Positions 42,783 to 53,756 of a stretch of DNA of 64,000 bases are shown here, in pieces. The stretch comes from Pseudomonas sp. v388 (GTDB lineage Bacteria > Pseudomonadota > Gammaproteobacteria > Pseudomonadales > Pseudomonadaceae), in the NCBI RefSeq assembly GCF_003935425.1, contig NZ_RHQN01000001.1, positions 496,001 through 560,000 on the forward strand. The letters are read 5' to 3'. Positions within the stretch are counted from its first letter, which is position 1, and each line of letters opens with the position of its first letter. A model generated the notes under the pieces. That model ran no database searches. It saw nothing but the letters and a program-made list of their open reading frames with translations, and was not told where the DNA came from. Both the position numbers and the translations under genes were made by a program.

Positions 42783-43733
42783 CTAGCTATGGCGAGGAAG
42801 CGCGGGTGATGAGACGTCTGGTCGAAAAGCCTTGGGTTCTCGTAAAGCCAGCGCCAGCAATTCATCCACGATCATTCTGACTTTGGGCTGGATGTAGCGC
42901 GTGCGCGGCCAAAGGACGTGGATGGGCATTTCAGCGCCAGCGTACTGTTCGAGTACTGGGATCAGAACGCCTTGCTCGATGTAGTCTTGGACTAACCAGG
43001 TGGGCAGTTGAGCCAACCCTCCACCTGCAAGAGCCATCTCCAGCAACATCTCACCGTCGCCCATCTCGTGCTTGACGTAAATCTCTTGCTCGCTCGCGCT
43101 GCCATTCGACTCCCGCAGAATCCAGGTTTTCCGGGTACCGCTCTTCCATCCCACCATACAGTCATGGCGTAGCAAGTCTTCACGCGTTTCTGGGATTCCT
43201 CGCCGAGCCAGGTAATCTGGAGTTGCACAGATCAGCAGGCTTTGCGCCCCCAATTTCCTCGCCACGATTTCGCCGTCATCCTTAAGCGTTCCAATCCTCA
43301 CGACAAGATCCAACCCATCATTCATGATGTCGACCAAGCGTTCGCTAAAGCTGACTGACAAATCCAGCTTGCGGTATCGCGCGGCAAGGTTAATCAGGGT
43401 GGGCAGGATATGCCGGCGCCCGAATGCGGCAGGCAAGTCTATCCGCAGCCGCCCGACGGGCTCCTGATGCCCGGTGGTGAGGCAACTTTCTGACTCTACG
43501 AGCGCTTCCATCGCTCGCAGACAACTGGCGAGGTAAGCCTCGCCTTCATTCGTGAGTATCAATCGGCGAGTTGTGCGATGCAGGAGTTTCACGCCCAGGC
43601 GTGCTTCCAGGCGGGTCACGCTCTTTCCAACGGCGGAACTGGTAACCCCTAGCTCATGCGCGGCGGCTGTAAAGCTCAACGTCTGCGCCGCAGTGACGAA
43701 CTCTCTGATACCGTCGAAGCTAATCATCGACAT
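42783..43733 (-). CDS. LysR-family regulator
   Basis: 316 aa, full length. HTH at about 5-65 (FVTAAQTLSFTAAAHELGVTSSAVGKSVTRLEARLGVKLLHRTTRRLILT), then a LysR_substrate domain with GRLRIDLPAAFGRRHILPTLINLAARY, typical of the CrgA/AaeR-like branch. Divergent from the LLM oxidoreductase at 43831 across 97 bp, which it likely controls. Confidence 0.92.
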   Translation of the reverse strand: MSMISFDGIREFVTAAQTLSFTAAAHELGVTSSAVGKSVTRLEARLGVKLLHRTTRRLILTNEGEAYLASCLRAMEALVESESCLTTGHQEPVGRLRIDLPAAFGRRHILPTLINLAARYRKLDLSVSFSERLVDIMNDGLDLVVRIGTLKDDGEIVARKLGAQSLLICATPDYLARRGIPETREDLLRHDCMVGWKSGTRKTWILRESNGSASEQEIYVKHEMGDGEMLLEMALAGGGLAQLPTWLVQDYIEQGVLIPVLEQYAGAEMPIHVLWPRTRYIQPKVRMIVDELLALALREPKAFRPDVSSPALPRHS

Positions 43734-43830
43734 TTTAGAATTCCAGGCAACAATGTAGAGAATCCGAACGGGTTAATCGCTTAATTATACAGTAATACAC
43801 TGGCCGTAATTCTCTGATTGGAGCTTACGG

Positions 43831-44835
43831 ATGAACTCAGTGACGCCCCCGGCAAACCTTCAGTACCCCGCCAGCCTCGCTCCCCACCGCGGCTATCGTC
43901 GTGTGTTTGCGAACAGCAAGCTGACGCTGGGATTGATTGCCCCTCTGGAAACTCATGCGATCAGGCCAGCACCCACCATGGAAGATCATACGGAGATGGC
44001 CCAGCTTGCAGATCGGCTCGGTTTCGCAGCGCTCTGGTTACGCGACGTCCCGTTTTACGATCCCCGCTACGGCGATGTGGCCCAGGTTTTCGACCCCATT
44101 CCCTACCTCGGATATCTCGCGGCAGCTACGAGAAACATCGCGCTGGGAACCACCGGTATTGTTCTTCCATTTCGTGAGCCGCTTATTTTCTCCAAGCAGA
44201 TCGCCTCAATTGACCATCTCTCGTCAGGGCGAATGTTGCTAGGGATATCTTCTGGTGATCGGCCTGCTGAATACCCGCTGTTTGGGATCGATTTCGATAC
44301 CCGGGGAGACAGATTTCGTGAGATCTACAGCGTCTTCAGAAAGCTCACAGAAGAGTCATTCCCAGAGTTCGACTCGCCTCGATTCGGCCAATCCAACGGT
44401 GAGTTCGAGTTGATCCCCAAACCTGTTACAGGCCGTGCCCCTACACTGGCGGTTGGCCAGGCACAACAGTCGCTACCCTGGATCGCGGAGCACATGGATG
44501 GCCTGATACGCTCCGCGCCGGAACCTGCGGATCTGATCAACATTGCAGGCCAGTGGAAAGGCGCGCTTGTCGAGGCTGGGGCCACGGCATTCAAACCATT
44601 GGGAGTGGGAGCATTCGTAGACCTGGTCGAGGATTCAGACGTTCCCCTGCGCCGTACGCGCGGCGGCTTCAGAACAGGCGCAAAGGCGCTGGTGGAATAT
44701 CTGCAGGCCGCGCAGGAGGCGGGCGTTAACCACTTCGCTCTCAATTTGAAGGTCAGTAATCGGCCCTACAAAAGCATATTGGAAGAGCTTGCGACAGAAG
44801 TTCTGCCGTTTTTCAAATCCCATACAAACTGGTAG
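43831..44835 (+). CDS. LLM-class luciferase-type oxidoreductase
   Basis: 334 aa. 'LTLGLIAPLETHAIRPAPTMEDHTEMAQLADRLGFAALWLRDVPFYDP' and 'IALGTTGIVLPFREPLIFSKQIASIDHLSSGRMLLGISSGDRPAEYPLFG' place it in the luciferase-like superfamily (TIGR03571-like subgroup, from memory). FMN or F420-free flavin-dependent oxidation of an unknown substrate; no partner reductase next to it. Confidence 0.86.
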   Translation: MNSVTPPANLQYPASLAPHRGYRRVFANSKLTLGLIAPLETHAIRPAPTMEDHTEMAQLADRLGFAALWLRDVPFYDPRYGDVAQVFDPIPYLGYLAAATRNIALGTTGIVLPFREPLIFSKQIASIDHLSSGRMLLGISSGDRPAEYPLFGIDFDTRGDRFREIYSVFRKLTEESFPEFDSPRFGQSNGEFELIPKPVTGRAPTLAVGQAQQSLPWIAEHMDGLIRSAPEPADLINIAGQWKGALVEAGATAFKPLGVGAFVDLVEDSDVPLRRTRGGFRTGAKALVEYLQAAQEAGVNHFALNLKVSNRPYKSILEELATEVLPFFKSHTNW

Positions 44836-45181
44836 ATCATCCAGTTTCCAAACGGGGCGGAACCTGTCCGCCCCACAGTTTGCTTCACCGGCAGGTCGCG
44901 TCACGCTTCGCAGCCCGCCGGTAATTGCCGCGACCGCAGTCATCCCTCAGCTGAACATCCTGCGGCAATCCATTCCTCGCCCACATCTTCTGCACGCGTT
45001 CCTCCCGACATCAGTTTGGGTTTGAGGATCGGGTTGTTGTGTGCAAGGTTTCGATGAATTCCCTGAGCTCATGCACGAAGGCTTTTCAGTGATATCCCGC
45101 GTCTCGAAACGCTGCCGAGGCGGTGCGGGAAATGCCGGGAGGCAGTCTACAGGCTGCCCCCCGTACCGTTCGTTGGATGAT
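44836..45181. other. Intergenic region between convergent LLM and efflux genes
   Basis: About 345 bp with a hairpin just after the LLM stop and otherwise nothing I can name. Confidence 0.4.
44854..44874. terminator. Hairpin after the LLM gene
   Basis: GGGGCGGA-ACCTG-TCCGCCCC, perfect 8-bp stem, 19 bp after the stop at 44835. The T-run after it is weak (ACAGTTT). Confidence 0.5.
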
Positions 45182-46618
45182 CTAACCTTTTCTATCACTG
45201 CCTGGCGTGGATGGGGTTGAGGCTGTGGAATCCCAACCTCCGCCCAAGGCTTTGTACAGATTGATCTGCGCGGTCAGTTGGGCGAGATGATCGGTGAGCA
45301 GCTTTTGCCTGGCTGATAACAACTGACGCTGCGCGTCCAGCAGCGTCAGGTAACTGTCTACCCCCTCATCGTAGCGTTGCTGTGCCATTTGGGTGTACTC
45401 GCTCGTACTGCGTACGAGATCTTGCTGGCTGCCGAGCTCCTCATCCCACGTGTCCATCGCCGCCAGGCCGTCCGCAACCTCACGGAAAGCTGTTTGGATG
45501 GACTGTTCGTAGTTCGCGACCTCAATGTCTTTTTCGATCTCGGCATAATCCAGGCTCGCACTGAGCCGCCCGCCAGTAAAGATGGGGATGTTGATCTGAG
45601 GCATGAAGCTCCAGCTCTCAGATCCGCTATCAAAGAGACCACTGAGTCTGCTGCTCGCAGTCCCTGCACTCCCGGTCAAGGTAATGCTGGGAAAGAAAGC
45701 TGCCCTTGCTGCTCCGATGTTGGCGTTAGCCGCAATCAGCCGGTGTTCAGCTGCAAGAATGTCGGGGCGTTGATGAAGCAGTCCGCTCGGCAAACCAGCC
45801 GGTATCCGAACGAGCACCTGAGTATCCAGAGCCGCGTGAGGCAGATCTGTAGGGAGCCCCGTTCCCAGCAAGAGACGAAGCGCGTTTTCGTCCTGTGCGA
45901 CTTGCCGCAGGTAGGCTTGCACTTCCCCGCGAGCACTGTCGACCAGGGTGCGGGCTTGTCTGACATCAAGATCAGAGCCAGTGCCGGCCTGGCTACTGGC
46001 TTCGACAAGTTCCAGATTGTGGCGGTAGTTCTCCAGCGTGGATTGAGTCACCGCGAGCAGCTGCTGATTGGTTTGCCAGCTGAGATAGGCGACGGCGACA
46101 TTAGAGACCAGACCAATCTGAACGTTGCGCTGAGCCTCCTGCGTGGCGAGATAAGTTTCGAGCGCGCTCTTGTCCAGGCTGCGGATACGACCCCAGAGAT
46201 CCAGCTCATAGCTGGCGAGACCAACCTGCAGCGCATTATCACCAGTGGTCAGAGCCTTGCCCGTGTTGGACAGATCCGCGGGCGTGCGAGAACGCCCGCC
46301 TCTTCCATTTACTCCAATCTCAGGCAAGAGCTCGGCGCTCTGAATATGGTACTGGGCACGATATGCGGCAACGTTGAGAGCTGCTTTCCTGAGATCGCGA
46401 TTGTTGTCCAGCGCCAACCCGATCAACCGGCGAAGGCCTGGGTCTTGAAAAAAGACCTTCCAGCTGACCTGAGTCGCATTGGTTTCCACCTGTTTTGAGT
46501 CAGCCGTCGACGTTGGATACGCGCCAGGGATCGGCGCTGCAGGCTCCTCATAGTGAGGAATGAAACTGCATCCGCTCAGAGACATGGCGAGCACAAGCAA
46601 TAGAGGATTACGCGTCAT
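45182..46618 (-). CDS. RND efflux outer-membrane lipoprotein (OprM/TtgC/NodT family)
   Basis: 478 aa from ATG 46618, overlapping the transporter stop by 11 bp, with AAGGGGG upstream. Lipobox LSGC with Cys17 after a hydrophobic signal. Two OEP repeats; '[38 protein letters not shown]' and '[33 protein letters not shown]' are family signatures. Forms the outer-membrane channel of the tripartite pump. Confidence 0.93.
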   Translation of the reverse strand: MTRNPLLLVLAMSLSGCSFIPHYEEPAAPIPGAYPTSTADSKQVETNATQVSWKVFFQDPGLRRLIGLALDNNRDLRKAALNVAAYRAQYHIQSAELLPEIGVNGRGGRSRTPADLSNTGKALTTGDNALQVGLASYELDLWGRIRSLDKSALETYLATQEAQRNVQIGLVSNVAVAYLSWQTNQQLLAVTQSTLENYRHNLELVEASSQAGTGSDLDVRQARTLVDSARGEVQAYLRQVAQDENALRLLLGTGLPTDLPHAALDTQVLVRIPAGLPSGLLHQRPDILAAEHRLIAANANIGAARAAFFPSITLTGSAGTASSRLSGLFDSGSESWSFMPQINIPIFTGGRLSASLDYAEIEKDIEVANYEQSIQTAFREVADGLAAMDTWDEELGSQQDLVRSTSEYTQMAQQRYDEGVDSYLTLLDAQRQLLSARQKLLTDHLAQLTAQINLYKALGGGWDSTASTPSTPGSDRKG

Positions 46619-49600
46619 GGCTGACACCCCCTTTCGCAAACTCCTCAGTGCTCTTGCGTTTGCGGGAAGCAAAAAGGCGCATGACTGCCACGTAGAACAA
46701 AGGGACGAAGAAGATAGCGAGGAATGTCGCCGCGAGCGTTCCCCCTACCACAGCAGTACCGATAGAGTGCTGGCTTCCGCTTCCCGGGCCATGGGCGCGG
46801 GCTAGAGGCAGCGTGCCCATCACGAACGCGATCGACGTCATGATGATTGGGCGCAGACGCAGCCGAGCCGCTTCCGTTGCCGCCTGGATCAAGCTGCGGC
46901 CATGCTTCTCCTGAAGCTCCTTGGCGAACTCGACAATCAGGATCGCGTTTTTTGCCGCCAAGCCCATGGTGGTAAGCATACCCACCTGGAAAAACACGTC
47001 ATTGGCCAAACCGCGACCGAGGGTTGCCGCCACTGCGCCAAGAACACCCAATGGCACTACCAGCATCACTGAGACAGGGACAGACCAGCTCTCATACATC
47101 GCAGCCAGACACAGGAACACGATGATGAGAGAAAGGACATACAGCATCGTCGATTGAGAACCCGCCGCGCGCTCCTCGTACGACAGACCCGTCCAGGCAA
47201 CCTCAAAGCCGCTCGGCAACTGCGAGGCTACCCGTTCCACTGCGGCCATCGCCTCACCGGTGCTGTAGCCCTCTGCGGGGGTGCCCAGCAGTTCGACCGA
47301 AGGAATGCCTGCATAGCGCTCGAGTTTTGGTGAGCCGTATATCCACTTGCCTGAGGCAAATGCCGAAAACGGTACCATCTGGCCTGCTGCGTTTCGCACG
47401 TACCACTTATCGAAGTCTTCGGGAGAAATCCGGGCATCCGTCTGGCCCTGGACGTAGACCTTCTTCACACGGCCCTTGTCGATGAAGTCGTTCACGTAAG
47501 TCGAGCCCCAGGCTACTGACATCGTGTTGTCGATTGATTCGATGGTAAGTTGCAGCGCGCGCGCTTTTTCATCGTCAATGGTCACTTGGTACTGTGCTTC
47601 GTCATTCAGACCGTTCGGTCGAATAGTCGACAGTGCTGGCTCTTGAGCTGCCAACTTCATGAGTCGGTCACGGGCCGCCATGAGTGCCGCATGTCCATGC
47701 GCACCATTGTCCTGCAGGTAGAGGTCGAAGCCGGTCGCATTACCCATTTCCAGGATGGCGGGTGGAACGATCGAAACGATGTTCGCCTCGGAAATTGTAT
47801 GGGCAAATTGAGTGACTCTCTGCGCAATCGCCGAGGCCGAATTTTCCTTCGATGTGCGCTCCTCGAAAGGCCGCAAGCGAACCCACACGACTGCTGAGTT
47901 CTGGCCCCGGCCCGCGAAGTTGTAGCCGCTGATCGAGAACGCAGACATGACCCCCGCCTTCTCCTGCTCCAAAAGGTAACTGCGCACCTTCTGAATAACG
48001 GACTCAGTTCTCTGCGCACTGCTATTTGGCGGGGTCTGGATCTGAACCACCATCAGCCCCTGATCCTCATCAGGAAGAAATGCTGCCGGCAGTTTGTGGA
48101 ACATCAGTGCGACGCCGATCAGCAGCAATACGTAGACGAAGAAGGTTCGTTTGGGGCGGTTCAATATCCCGGCGACGGAGGCATGGTATCGGCTGGTGTT
48201 GCGGTCAAACATCCGATTGAACCAGGCAAAGAAGCCCTTCGTCTTTTTCTCGCCATGTGCGTGGTCTTTGAGAATGGTTGCGCAAAGCGCAGGGGTGAAT
48301 ATCAACGCGATCAGTACCGACAAGGCCATGGCGGTGATGATGGTGATCGAAAATTGCCGGTAGATGATCCCCGCGGAACCGCCGAAGAAAGCCATTGGCA
48401 TGAACACTGCGCTGATGACCAGGGCGATCCCCACAAGCGCCCCGGATATCTGCTGCATGGACTTGTAGGTAGCCTCCTTCGCGGACAGATGCTCCTCAGC
48501 CATCAGACGCTCAACGTTCTCCACGACGACGATCGCGTCGTCGACCAGCAATCCGATGGCCAACACCATCGCAAACATCGTCATTACGTTGATCGTGAAA
48601 CCGCAGGCGTAAAGAACACCGAACGTCCCCAGCAGTACGACAGGAACAGCCAGGGTCGGAATCAAGGTCGCGCGGATGTTCTGCAGGAACAGGAACATGA
48701 CCAGGAAAACCAGGACAATAGCCTCGAACAGGGTGTGTATCACCGACTCGATCGATGCCTTCACCGAAGGACTGGTGTCGTAGGGATAAACCACCTCGAC
48801 ATTGGGCGGCAAGGAGGCTTTCAGGTGGTCAACGGTTTGTTTGACGCGCTCAACGGTGTCGAGCATGTTGGCACCGCTGGCAAGACGCAAAGCAATACCT
48901 GCAGCGGGTTTGCCGTTGTAATTCACGTCGTACGAGTAGGTCTCGCTGCCAAGCACCACCTCGCCCAGATCCTTGAGGCGGATCTGAGACCCATCCGGCT
49001 GAACCTTGACCAGAATTTCCTTGAACTCTTCCGCGGAGCGCAGGCGAGTTTTACCGATCACAGTAGCGCTGAGTTCGACGCCTTTTCGAGTTGGTAAGCC
49101 GCCAATCGACCCTGACGATACCTGAACGTTCTGCGCTGAAATCGCAGCCGTGACGTCGCTCGGCATTAACTGATAGCTGTTGAGTTTTGCCGGATCCAGC
49201 CAGATGCGCATGGCGTTCTGGAAACCGAAGACGAAGAAATCTCCAACGCCTTTGGTACGTGACAGCGGATCCTTGAAGTTGGAAACCACCAGGTTGCCCA
49301 GATCTCCGTAGCTGAGCTTGCCATCGGTTGAGTAGATGCTGACCAATAGCATGAAATTCGCCTGGTACTTGACCACGCGAATGCCCTGTCGCTGAACCTC
49401 TTGCGGCAGATTTGGCGTGGCAAGCTGGAGTTTATTCTGAACCTGTACCTGAGCGATGTCTGGATTGATGCCTTGGTCGAACGTCACCGTGATTTCGACA
49501 CTGCCATCGCTGTTGGCATTGGAGCTGATGTAGCGCAAACCGTCCAGCCCATTGAGCTGCTGCTCAATCACCTGGATAACGGTGTCCTGCACCGTTTGGG

Positions 49601-49766
49601 CGGAAGCTCCCGGGTAGGTCACAGAAATCTGTACCGCGGGCGCGGCAATGTTGGGATATTGATTAACTGGAAGGCCGTGAATGGCCAGCGCTCCGGCTAA
49701 CATGATCGCGAGGGCGATCACCCAGGCAAAAATGGGTCGATCAATGAAAAAGCGTGACATCGTCAA
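46608..49766 (-). CDS. RND efflux inner-membrane transporter (AcrB/MexB/TtgB family, HAE1)
   Basis: 1052 aa, 12 membrane helices with two large periplasmic loops. N-terminus [26 protein letters not shown] is the HAE-1 hallmark. The proton-relay aspartates are D409/D410 in [17 protein letters not shown], and the lysine partner is in [17 protein letters not shown]. Pumps organic drugs or solvents out together with the membrane-fusion and outer-membrane proteins of this operon. Confidence 0.95.
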   Translation of the reverse strand: MTMSRFFIDRPIFAWVIALAIMLAGALAIHGLPVNQYPNIAAPAVQISVTYPGASAQTVQDTVIQVIEQQLNGLDGLRYISSNANSDGSVEITVTFDQGINPDIAQVQVQNKLQLATPNLPQEVQRQGIRVVKYQANFMLLVSIYSTDGKLSYGDLGNLVVSNFKDPLSRTKGVGDFFVFGFQNAMRIWLDPAKLNSYQLMPSDVTAAISAQNVQVSSGSIGGLPTRKGVELSATVIGKTRLRSAEEFKEILVKVQPDGSQIRLKDLGEVVLGSETYSYDVNYNGKPAAGIALRLASGANMLDTVERVKQTVDHLKASLPPNVEVVYPYDTSPSVKASIESVIHTLFEAIVLVFLVMFLFLQNIRATLIPTLAVPVVLLGTFGVLYACGFTINVMTMFAMVLAIGLLVDDAIVVVENVERLMAEEHLSAKEATYKSMQQISGALVGIALVISAVFMPMAFFGGSAGIIYRQFSITIITAMALSVLIALIFTPALCATILKDHAHGEKKTKGFFAWFNRMFDRNTSRYHASVAGILNRPKRTFFVYVLLLIGVALMFHKLPAAFLPDEDQGLMVVQIQTPPNSSAQRTESVIQKVRSYLLEQEKAGVMSAFSISGYNFAGRGQNSAVVWVRLRPFEERTSKENSASAIAQRVTQFAHTISEANIVSIVPPAILEMGNATGFDLYLQDNGAHGHAALMAARDRLMKLAAQEPALSTIRPNGLNDEAQYQVTIDDEKARALQLTIESIDNTMSVAWGSTYVNDFIDKGRVKKVYVQGQTDARISPEDFDKWYVRNAAGQMVPFSAFASGKWIYGSPKLERYAGIPSVELLGTPAEGYSTGEAMAAVERVASQLPSGFEVAWTGLSYEERAAGSQSTMLYVLSLIIVFLCLAAMYESWSVPVSVMLVVPLGVLGAVAATLGRGLANDVFFQVGMLTTMGLAAKNAILIVEFAKELQEKHGRSLIQAATEAARLRLRPIIMTSIAFVMGTLPLARAHGPGSGSQHSIGTAVVGGTLAATFLAIFFVPLFYVAVMRLFASRKRKSTEEFAKGGVSHDA

Positions 49767-49770
49767 TCCC

Positions 49771-50895
49771 TCAGTTAGCGCTCAGAGCTGTTTGAAGACG
49801 GACGTTGGTGGCCGGCTTCGCTTCGACTACTGAATCGGGTTGCACGAATTGAAGGCCTTCGGTGATCACCCGGTCGCCAGGTTTCACACCTGCGTCCACC
49901 AACCAGGCGTTGCCGACCGTGCGAACGGTTTTGAGGTCATGTAATTCGACGTGGTTATCCGGGTCGATGACCCACACGGTCGCTACCCCGCGGCTATCGC
50001 GAACAATGGCCTGCTCAGGCACCAGGATCGCATTTTCCCTTACCCCTTCTTTCACTTCGGCGTGCACGAACATGCCAGGAAGCAAAGCCCGACTAGGGTT
50101 AGGGAACACCGCGCGCAACGTCACAGAGCCGGTACCTTGATCCACGCTCACTTCCGAAAATTTGAGCGTGCCTGGAAGCGGGTATTCGCTGCCATCATCA
50201 AGCGTGAGCGTCACCTCAGCTTGATCGTCACCAGCGGTTTTTAGAGAACCCGATTTCAATGCACGCTGCAGGCGCAGGATTCGGGTGATGGGTTGAGTCA
50301 CGTCGACGTAGATAGGATCGAGCTGGTTGACAGTCGCAAGCGCTGTGCTTTGGCCGTCGGTGACCAATGCGCCTTCAGTGACCGTCGAGCGGCCGATGCG
50401 TCCTGAGATCGGCGAAAGCACTTTGGTGTATTGGACATTGATATCAGCGACACGCTTGTCTGCCTCTGCCTGTTTCCAGGCGGCGAACGCATCATCGTAT
50501 TGTTGCTGGCTGACGGCACGCGTCATCAGCAGGCGCTCGTAGCGCTCAGCAAGGTTTTTGGCGCTTTTGAGATTGGCCTCAGCCCGAGCCTGTTGTGCCA
50601 GATAGGTACGAGGATCGATTTCATAGAGCTGCTGGCCCTGTTTGACCTCAGTACCCTCTGTAAACAAACGATGAAGGAGAATGCCAGATACCTGAGGCCG
50701 CACTTCGGCAACCCGGTATGCCGTCGTCCTGCCTGGGAGATCGGTCGTAAGGGTCAGCGGAGCTGCTGACACCTCGTAATATCCAACCTTCACGGCGGCA
50801 GCAGGCTTGGGTTGTGAATCCCCCGGCTTGCAACCCGCCATCAACATTGCAGCAAGGGGAAGAAGCCCCAAAAGCATAAATCCGTTACTTTTCAT
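49771..50895 (-). CDS. RND efflux membrane-fusion lipoprotein (MexA/TtgA family)
   Basis: 374 aa from ATG 50895; a longer frame (51009) has no lipoprotein signal at its start. Lipobox LMAGC with Cys22. '[43 protein letters not shown]' is the lipoyl-like domain, followed by an alpha-hairpin and barrel. First gene of the operon, four bases before the transporter gene. No TetR repressor adjoins it, unlike ttgR-ttgABC. Confidence 0.94.
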   Translation of the reverse strand: MKSNGFMLLGLLPLAAMLMAGCKPGDSQPKPAAAVKVGYYEVSAAPLTLTTDLPGRTTAYRVAEVRPQVSGILLHRLFTEGTEVKQGQQLYEIDPRTYLAQQARAEANLKSAKNLAERYERLLMTRAVSQQQYDDAFAAWKQAEADKRVADINVQYTKVLSPISGRIGRSTVTEGALVTDGQSTALATVNQLDPIYVDVTQPITRILRLQRALKSGSLKTAGDDQAEVTLTLDDGSEYPLPGTLKFSEVSVDQGTGSVTLRAVFPNPSRALLPGMFVHAEVKEGVRENAILVPEQAIVRDSRGVATVWVIDPDNHVELHDLKTVRTVGNAWLVDAGVKPGDRVITEGLQFVQPDSVVEAKPATNVRLQTALSAN

Positions 50896-51422
50896 AAAGC
50901 TGCGCTCACCAAAAAAAACTGGATACGGAGCTCTCGTCCGTATGTCCTGGAAAAAGGTGAGCCGAGCCAGGTGCCTGTCGAGGGTGTAACTAATTTCGAC
51001 AAGGTACACAGAGCCGGTTTTTATATTTGGATGGCCGAGCTAGAGCCGCAGTCATGAAGGATGATGATCAATCTTCCTGGCCTGGCTCACCGATGGACGG
51101 TCATTCTACTGGGCCATCAAAGAGCGATTAACGGGCGATCATTCCAACCATTTCATCCGCAGATTCCAAAATGAACCCGGGTAGTTCAGTCATTCTTTGT
51201 GATAGCGAGTTGCTTCATTGCGCTGAGTGAGCGGGTGCGGTTGGGCTACACCTGTGCAAAAAAATCGGAGATTCCGGCGGCAAGATCCTCAACCAAGTGA
51301 AGGGCTGCCAGGCTGCCACGACCACCGCACGGCGGAGAGAATTGAACCATGATCGTGGCGCCCGTCTTGTTGACGCAACCTGAGAGATTTAGAGTTTCGT
51401 GTATCTAATTAGGAGCATCGCG
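50896..51422. other. Intergenic region with the divergent RND and SnoaL promoters
   Basis: About 525 bp between the efflux operon and the secreted SnoaL gene. No further gene, operator or insertion sequence was recognised. Confidence 0.4.
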
Positions 51423-52304
51423 ATGTCAACTCTTCTGCGCGCAGTAAAGGCAGCTCTGCTGAGCACTTCGATTTTGTCCACTGTTTCCTTTGCTGAGCCC
51501 CCTCGGAATCTGGCGCAGGAAAAAGCCAATCAGACCCTGGTTCTGGACTTTTACGAGCAATTTTTCAACAAGCACCGTACGGATGTGGCTGAGCAAGTGG
51601 TGTCTACCGAGTACAAACAACACAACCCGACAGTACCGGATGGGAGAACCCCGTTCGTAGATTACTTCGCGAAGTTCTACCAGACGCATCCTGCCGCCCA
51701 TTCAGAGGTAGTTCGCAGCGCTGCCATTGATGACCTCGTGTACGTGCACCTACTCAGTAAACCTGACGCCAGCAGTCGCGGGTCGGCGATCCTCAACATT
51801 TTCCGCGTTAAAGGAGGAAAAATCGTCGAGCATTGGGACATCATCCAGCCGGTGCCGGCGGAATCTGCGAACGCTAACGGAATGTTTGATGACGTTTTGC
51901 CCAGAGCCACAGGAGCACGTGACGTTGCTCAAGAGAGCGCAAATCTCAAGACGGTCTTGGCGTTTTACGATGGCGTGTTCAACCAGCACAAGGTTGTCGA
52001 CGCCAGTGGCGTGATCGCCAGCGATTACATTCAACACAACCCTGGAGTGCCTGATGGTAAGGCGCCGTTTGTTGAGTACTTTACTGATTACTTCAAAACA
52101 CATCCGGACTCACGGGCTCAGATTGTGCGCAGCGTTGCTCAGAATGACCTCGTCTGGCTGCACGTGCATTCAACGGAGTCGCCTAACGATCGCGGCCAAG
52201 CGGTGCTGGATATTTTTCGCGTAAAAGACGGCAAGATCGTAGAGCATTGGGATGTGATCCAAGATGTGCCCGAGAAATCTGCGAATCAGAACACGATGTT
52301 TTGA
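51423..52304 (+). CDS. Secreted double SnoaL-like protein
   Basis: 293 aa from ATG 51423 (AGGAG upstream); a GTG at 51399 is less likely. Sec-type signal peptide of about 24 residues (LLRAVKAALLSTSILSTVSFA). Two tandem SnoaL/polyketide-cyclase-like units, about 35-150 and 165-293, are direct repeats of each other, with SEYKQHNPTVPDG / SDYIQHNPGVPDG and FRVKGGKIVEHWDIIQ / FRVKDGKIVEHWDVIQ. Periplasmic role unknown. Confidence 0.85.
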   Translation: MSTLLRAVKAALLSTSILSTVSFAEPPRNLAQEKANQTLVLDFYEQFFNKHRTDVAEQVVSTEYKQHNPTVPDGRTPFVDYFAKFYQTHPAAHSEVVRSAAIDDLVYVHLLSKPDASSRGSAILNIFRVKGGKIVEHWDIIQPVPAESANANGMFDDVLPRATGARDVAQESANLKTVLAFYDGVFNQHKVVDASGVIASDYIQHNPGVPDGKAPFVEYFTDYFKTHPDSRAQIVRSVAQNDLVWLHVHSTESPNDRGQAVLDIFRVKDGKIVEHWDVIQDVPEKSANQNTMF

Positions 52305-52479
52305 GCCTGGCTCACCTCGCTGCCACGTCTGGGCAAGCCATGATGCCGCAACGAAGATTGAGTCCATCAGTCAGTAAACAGGTATTCAAAACCTCGCTAC
52401 TGGCGTGCTGACTTCATTCAAGAAAATCCTGCCAGCTGATCAGAGCCCTGGCCTGCGCCTACAGTCGAGGGTTCATGCT

Positions 52480-52515
52480 GGTTCGTAGACCGGTTCGTAG
52501 ACCGGTTCGTCTACC
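52480..52515. repeat. Three tandem 12-bp units ending in a hairpin
   Basis: GGTTCGTAGACC occurs twice, followed by GGTTCGTCTACC. The last two units form the inverted repeat GTAGAC-CGGTTC-GTCTAC. Lies between convergent stops at 52304 and 52523, so it may terminate transcription. Confidence 0.6.
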
Positions 52516-52522
52516 GTTCGGT

Positions 52523-53458
52523 TTACACCTTTGGAAGCTTGCATCCTTTGATGAGCCTGTTCAACGAGGCTGCTCGCTCCAGCAAAATCTTCATGAGGTG
52601 TAGCGACGCCTCCGATAATGGCTCGAACCGCGAATACACAAAGCTGATCTCAAACTCGATAGGCTGAGCAAGCCTGACCACAGCAAGGCCGCAGTCTTGC
52701 GCCACAAACTCATCTATCACGGCGATCCCCAACCCCTGTCTCACAAGCGCCACGCCTTCTACGGCTGTTGTGAAATTCAGGATGGAGGCGTACTTCAAAT
52801 CTCGCTCCTCAAACTCTCCCGCCAGGATTCGGCCGAAAGGTATGTCTCGGCGAAAAAGTACGAGATCCTGCCCTGCAAGCTCTTCGAGAGATACCTCTTC
52901 ACGTCCGGCCCATTCATGGTCAGTTGGAACTGCACAGACCATACTCCCGCGCATGAAGGCGAGTGAGTGCAGATGCTCGTGCGTGACCGGCAACGCAGAT
53001 ATCGCCAGATCGACCTTTTTCCCCAAAAGCTGAGCCGGCATGTCACTTATCAGCGCCGACTGCCACTGGATTTCCAGTCCAGGGACTGCGCGCTTGATCG
53101 TGGCCAATGCATAGGGGATCAGCACGGTAGCCAACGTCGTACTGCAGCAGATCCGCAACTGTCTGGCAGGTTGTACGGAAAGCGCAATGGCGCATTCATT
53201 CACCGCCTGAGCGGCGAGGTAGACCCGCTCCACCTCTCGATAAAGCGTTTGAGCTTCCGCGGTAGGTACTAGCCTGTTGTTGATCCGCTCGAATAGACGA
53301 TAGCCAAGCCTGGACTCAACGTACTGGATCAGCTTGCTCACAGCAGGCTGAGTCACATACATCATCCTTGCCGCTGCGCTGACTGAGCCGGTGAGCATCA
53401 CCGCACGAAACATTTCCATGTGGCGCATTTTGAAGACCCATTGGGTCGAATCTGGCAT
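52523..53458 (-). CDS. LysR-family regulator (NocR/OccR-like)
   Basis: About 311 aa if started at ATG 53458; other ATGs at 53428 and farther upstream are possible. HTH MRHMEMFRAVMLTGSVSAAARMMYVTQPAVSKLIQYVESRLGYRLFERINNRLVPT resembles regulators of opine and amino-acid catabolism. Divergent from the MFS/SDR/TIM operon, and upstream of an amino-acid ABC importer, so a role in a nitrogenous or sugar-acid catabolic route is likely. Confidence 0.88.
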   Translation of the reverse strand: MPDSTQWVFKMRHMEMFRAVMLTGSVSAAARMMYVTQPAVSKLIQYVESRLGYRLFERINNRLVPTAEAQTLYREVERVYLAAQAVNECAIALSVQPARQLRICCSTTLATVLIPYALATIKRAVPGLEIQWQSALISDMPAQLLGKKVDLAISALPVTHEHLHSLAFMRGSMVCAVPTDHEWAGREEVSLEELAGQDLVLFRRDIPFGRILAGEFEERDLKYASILNFTTAVEGVALVRQGLGIAVIDEFVAQDCGLAVVRLAQPIEFEISFVYSRFEPLSEASLHLMKILLERAASLNRLIKGCKLPKV

Positions 53459-53756
53459 CGGCATAGACATCATTACTCTGGCTAATAGTCTCGGCGATCT
53501 ACTCATGAGCGTCGCCTTCAGGATCGTCGTAATGTAATTACGAGCCACACTAACAGTGGGCCTTGGCGACAACGAAACGTCAAGCACCCGCCTACCGATG
53601 CCTACCGGTTCGTTATGTGGCTCTTTGGCTCAGGCTTTACGGTTGTTTGTTCTCAGGACGAGGCTGAGGCTCAAGGGATGCGATCCCGTGGGTCTGTCTA
53701 GCTTCAACTCGCCAAGCCTGCGCGCCACTAAATAACAATGATAAGAGGCACCCAAA

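Noticed and set aside
45377-46498. A 373-residue frame opposite the outer-membrane efflux gene
   Set aside because: Antisense shadow of a high-GC gene with clear family motifs on the other strand.
48096-49097. A 333-residue frame opposite the RND transporter
   Set aside because: Antisense shadow; rich in His, Asp, Gln and Arg with no domain pattern.
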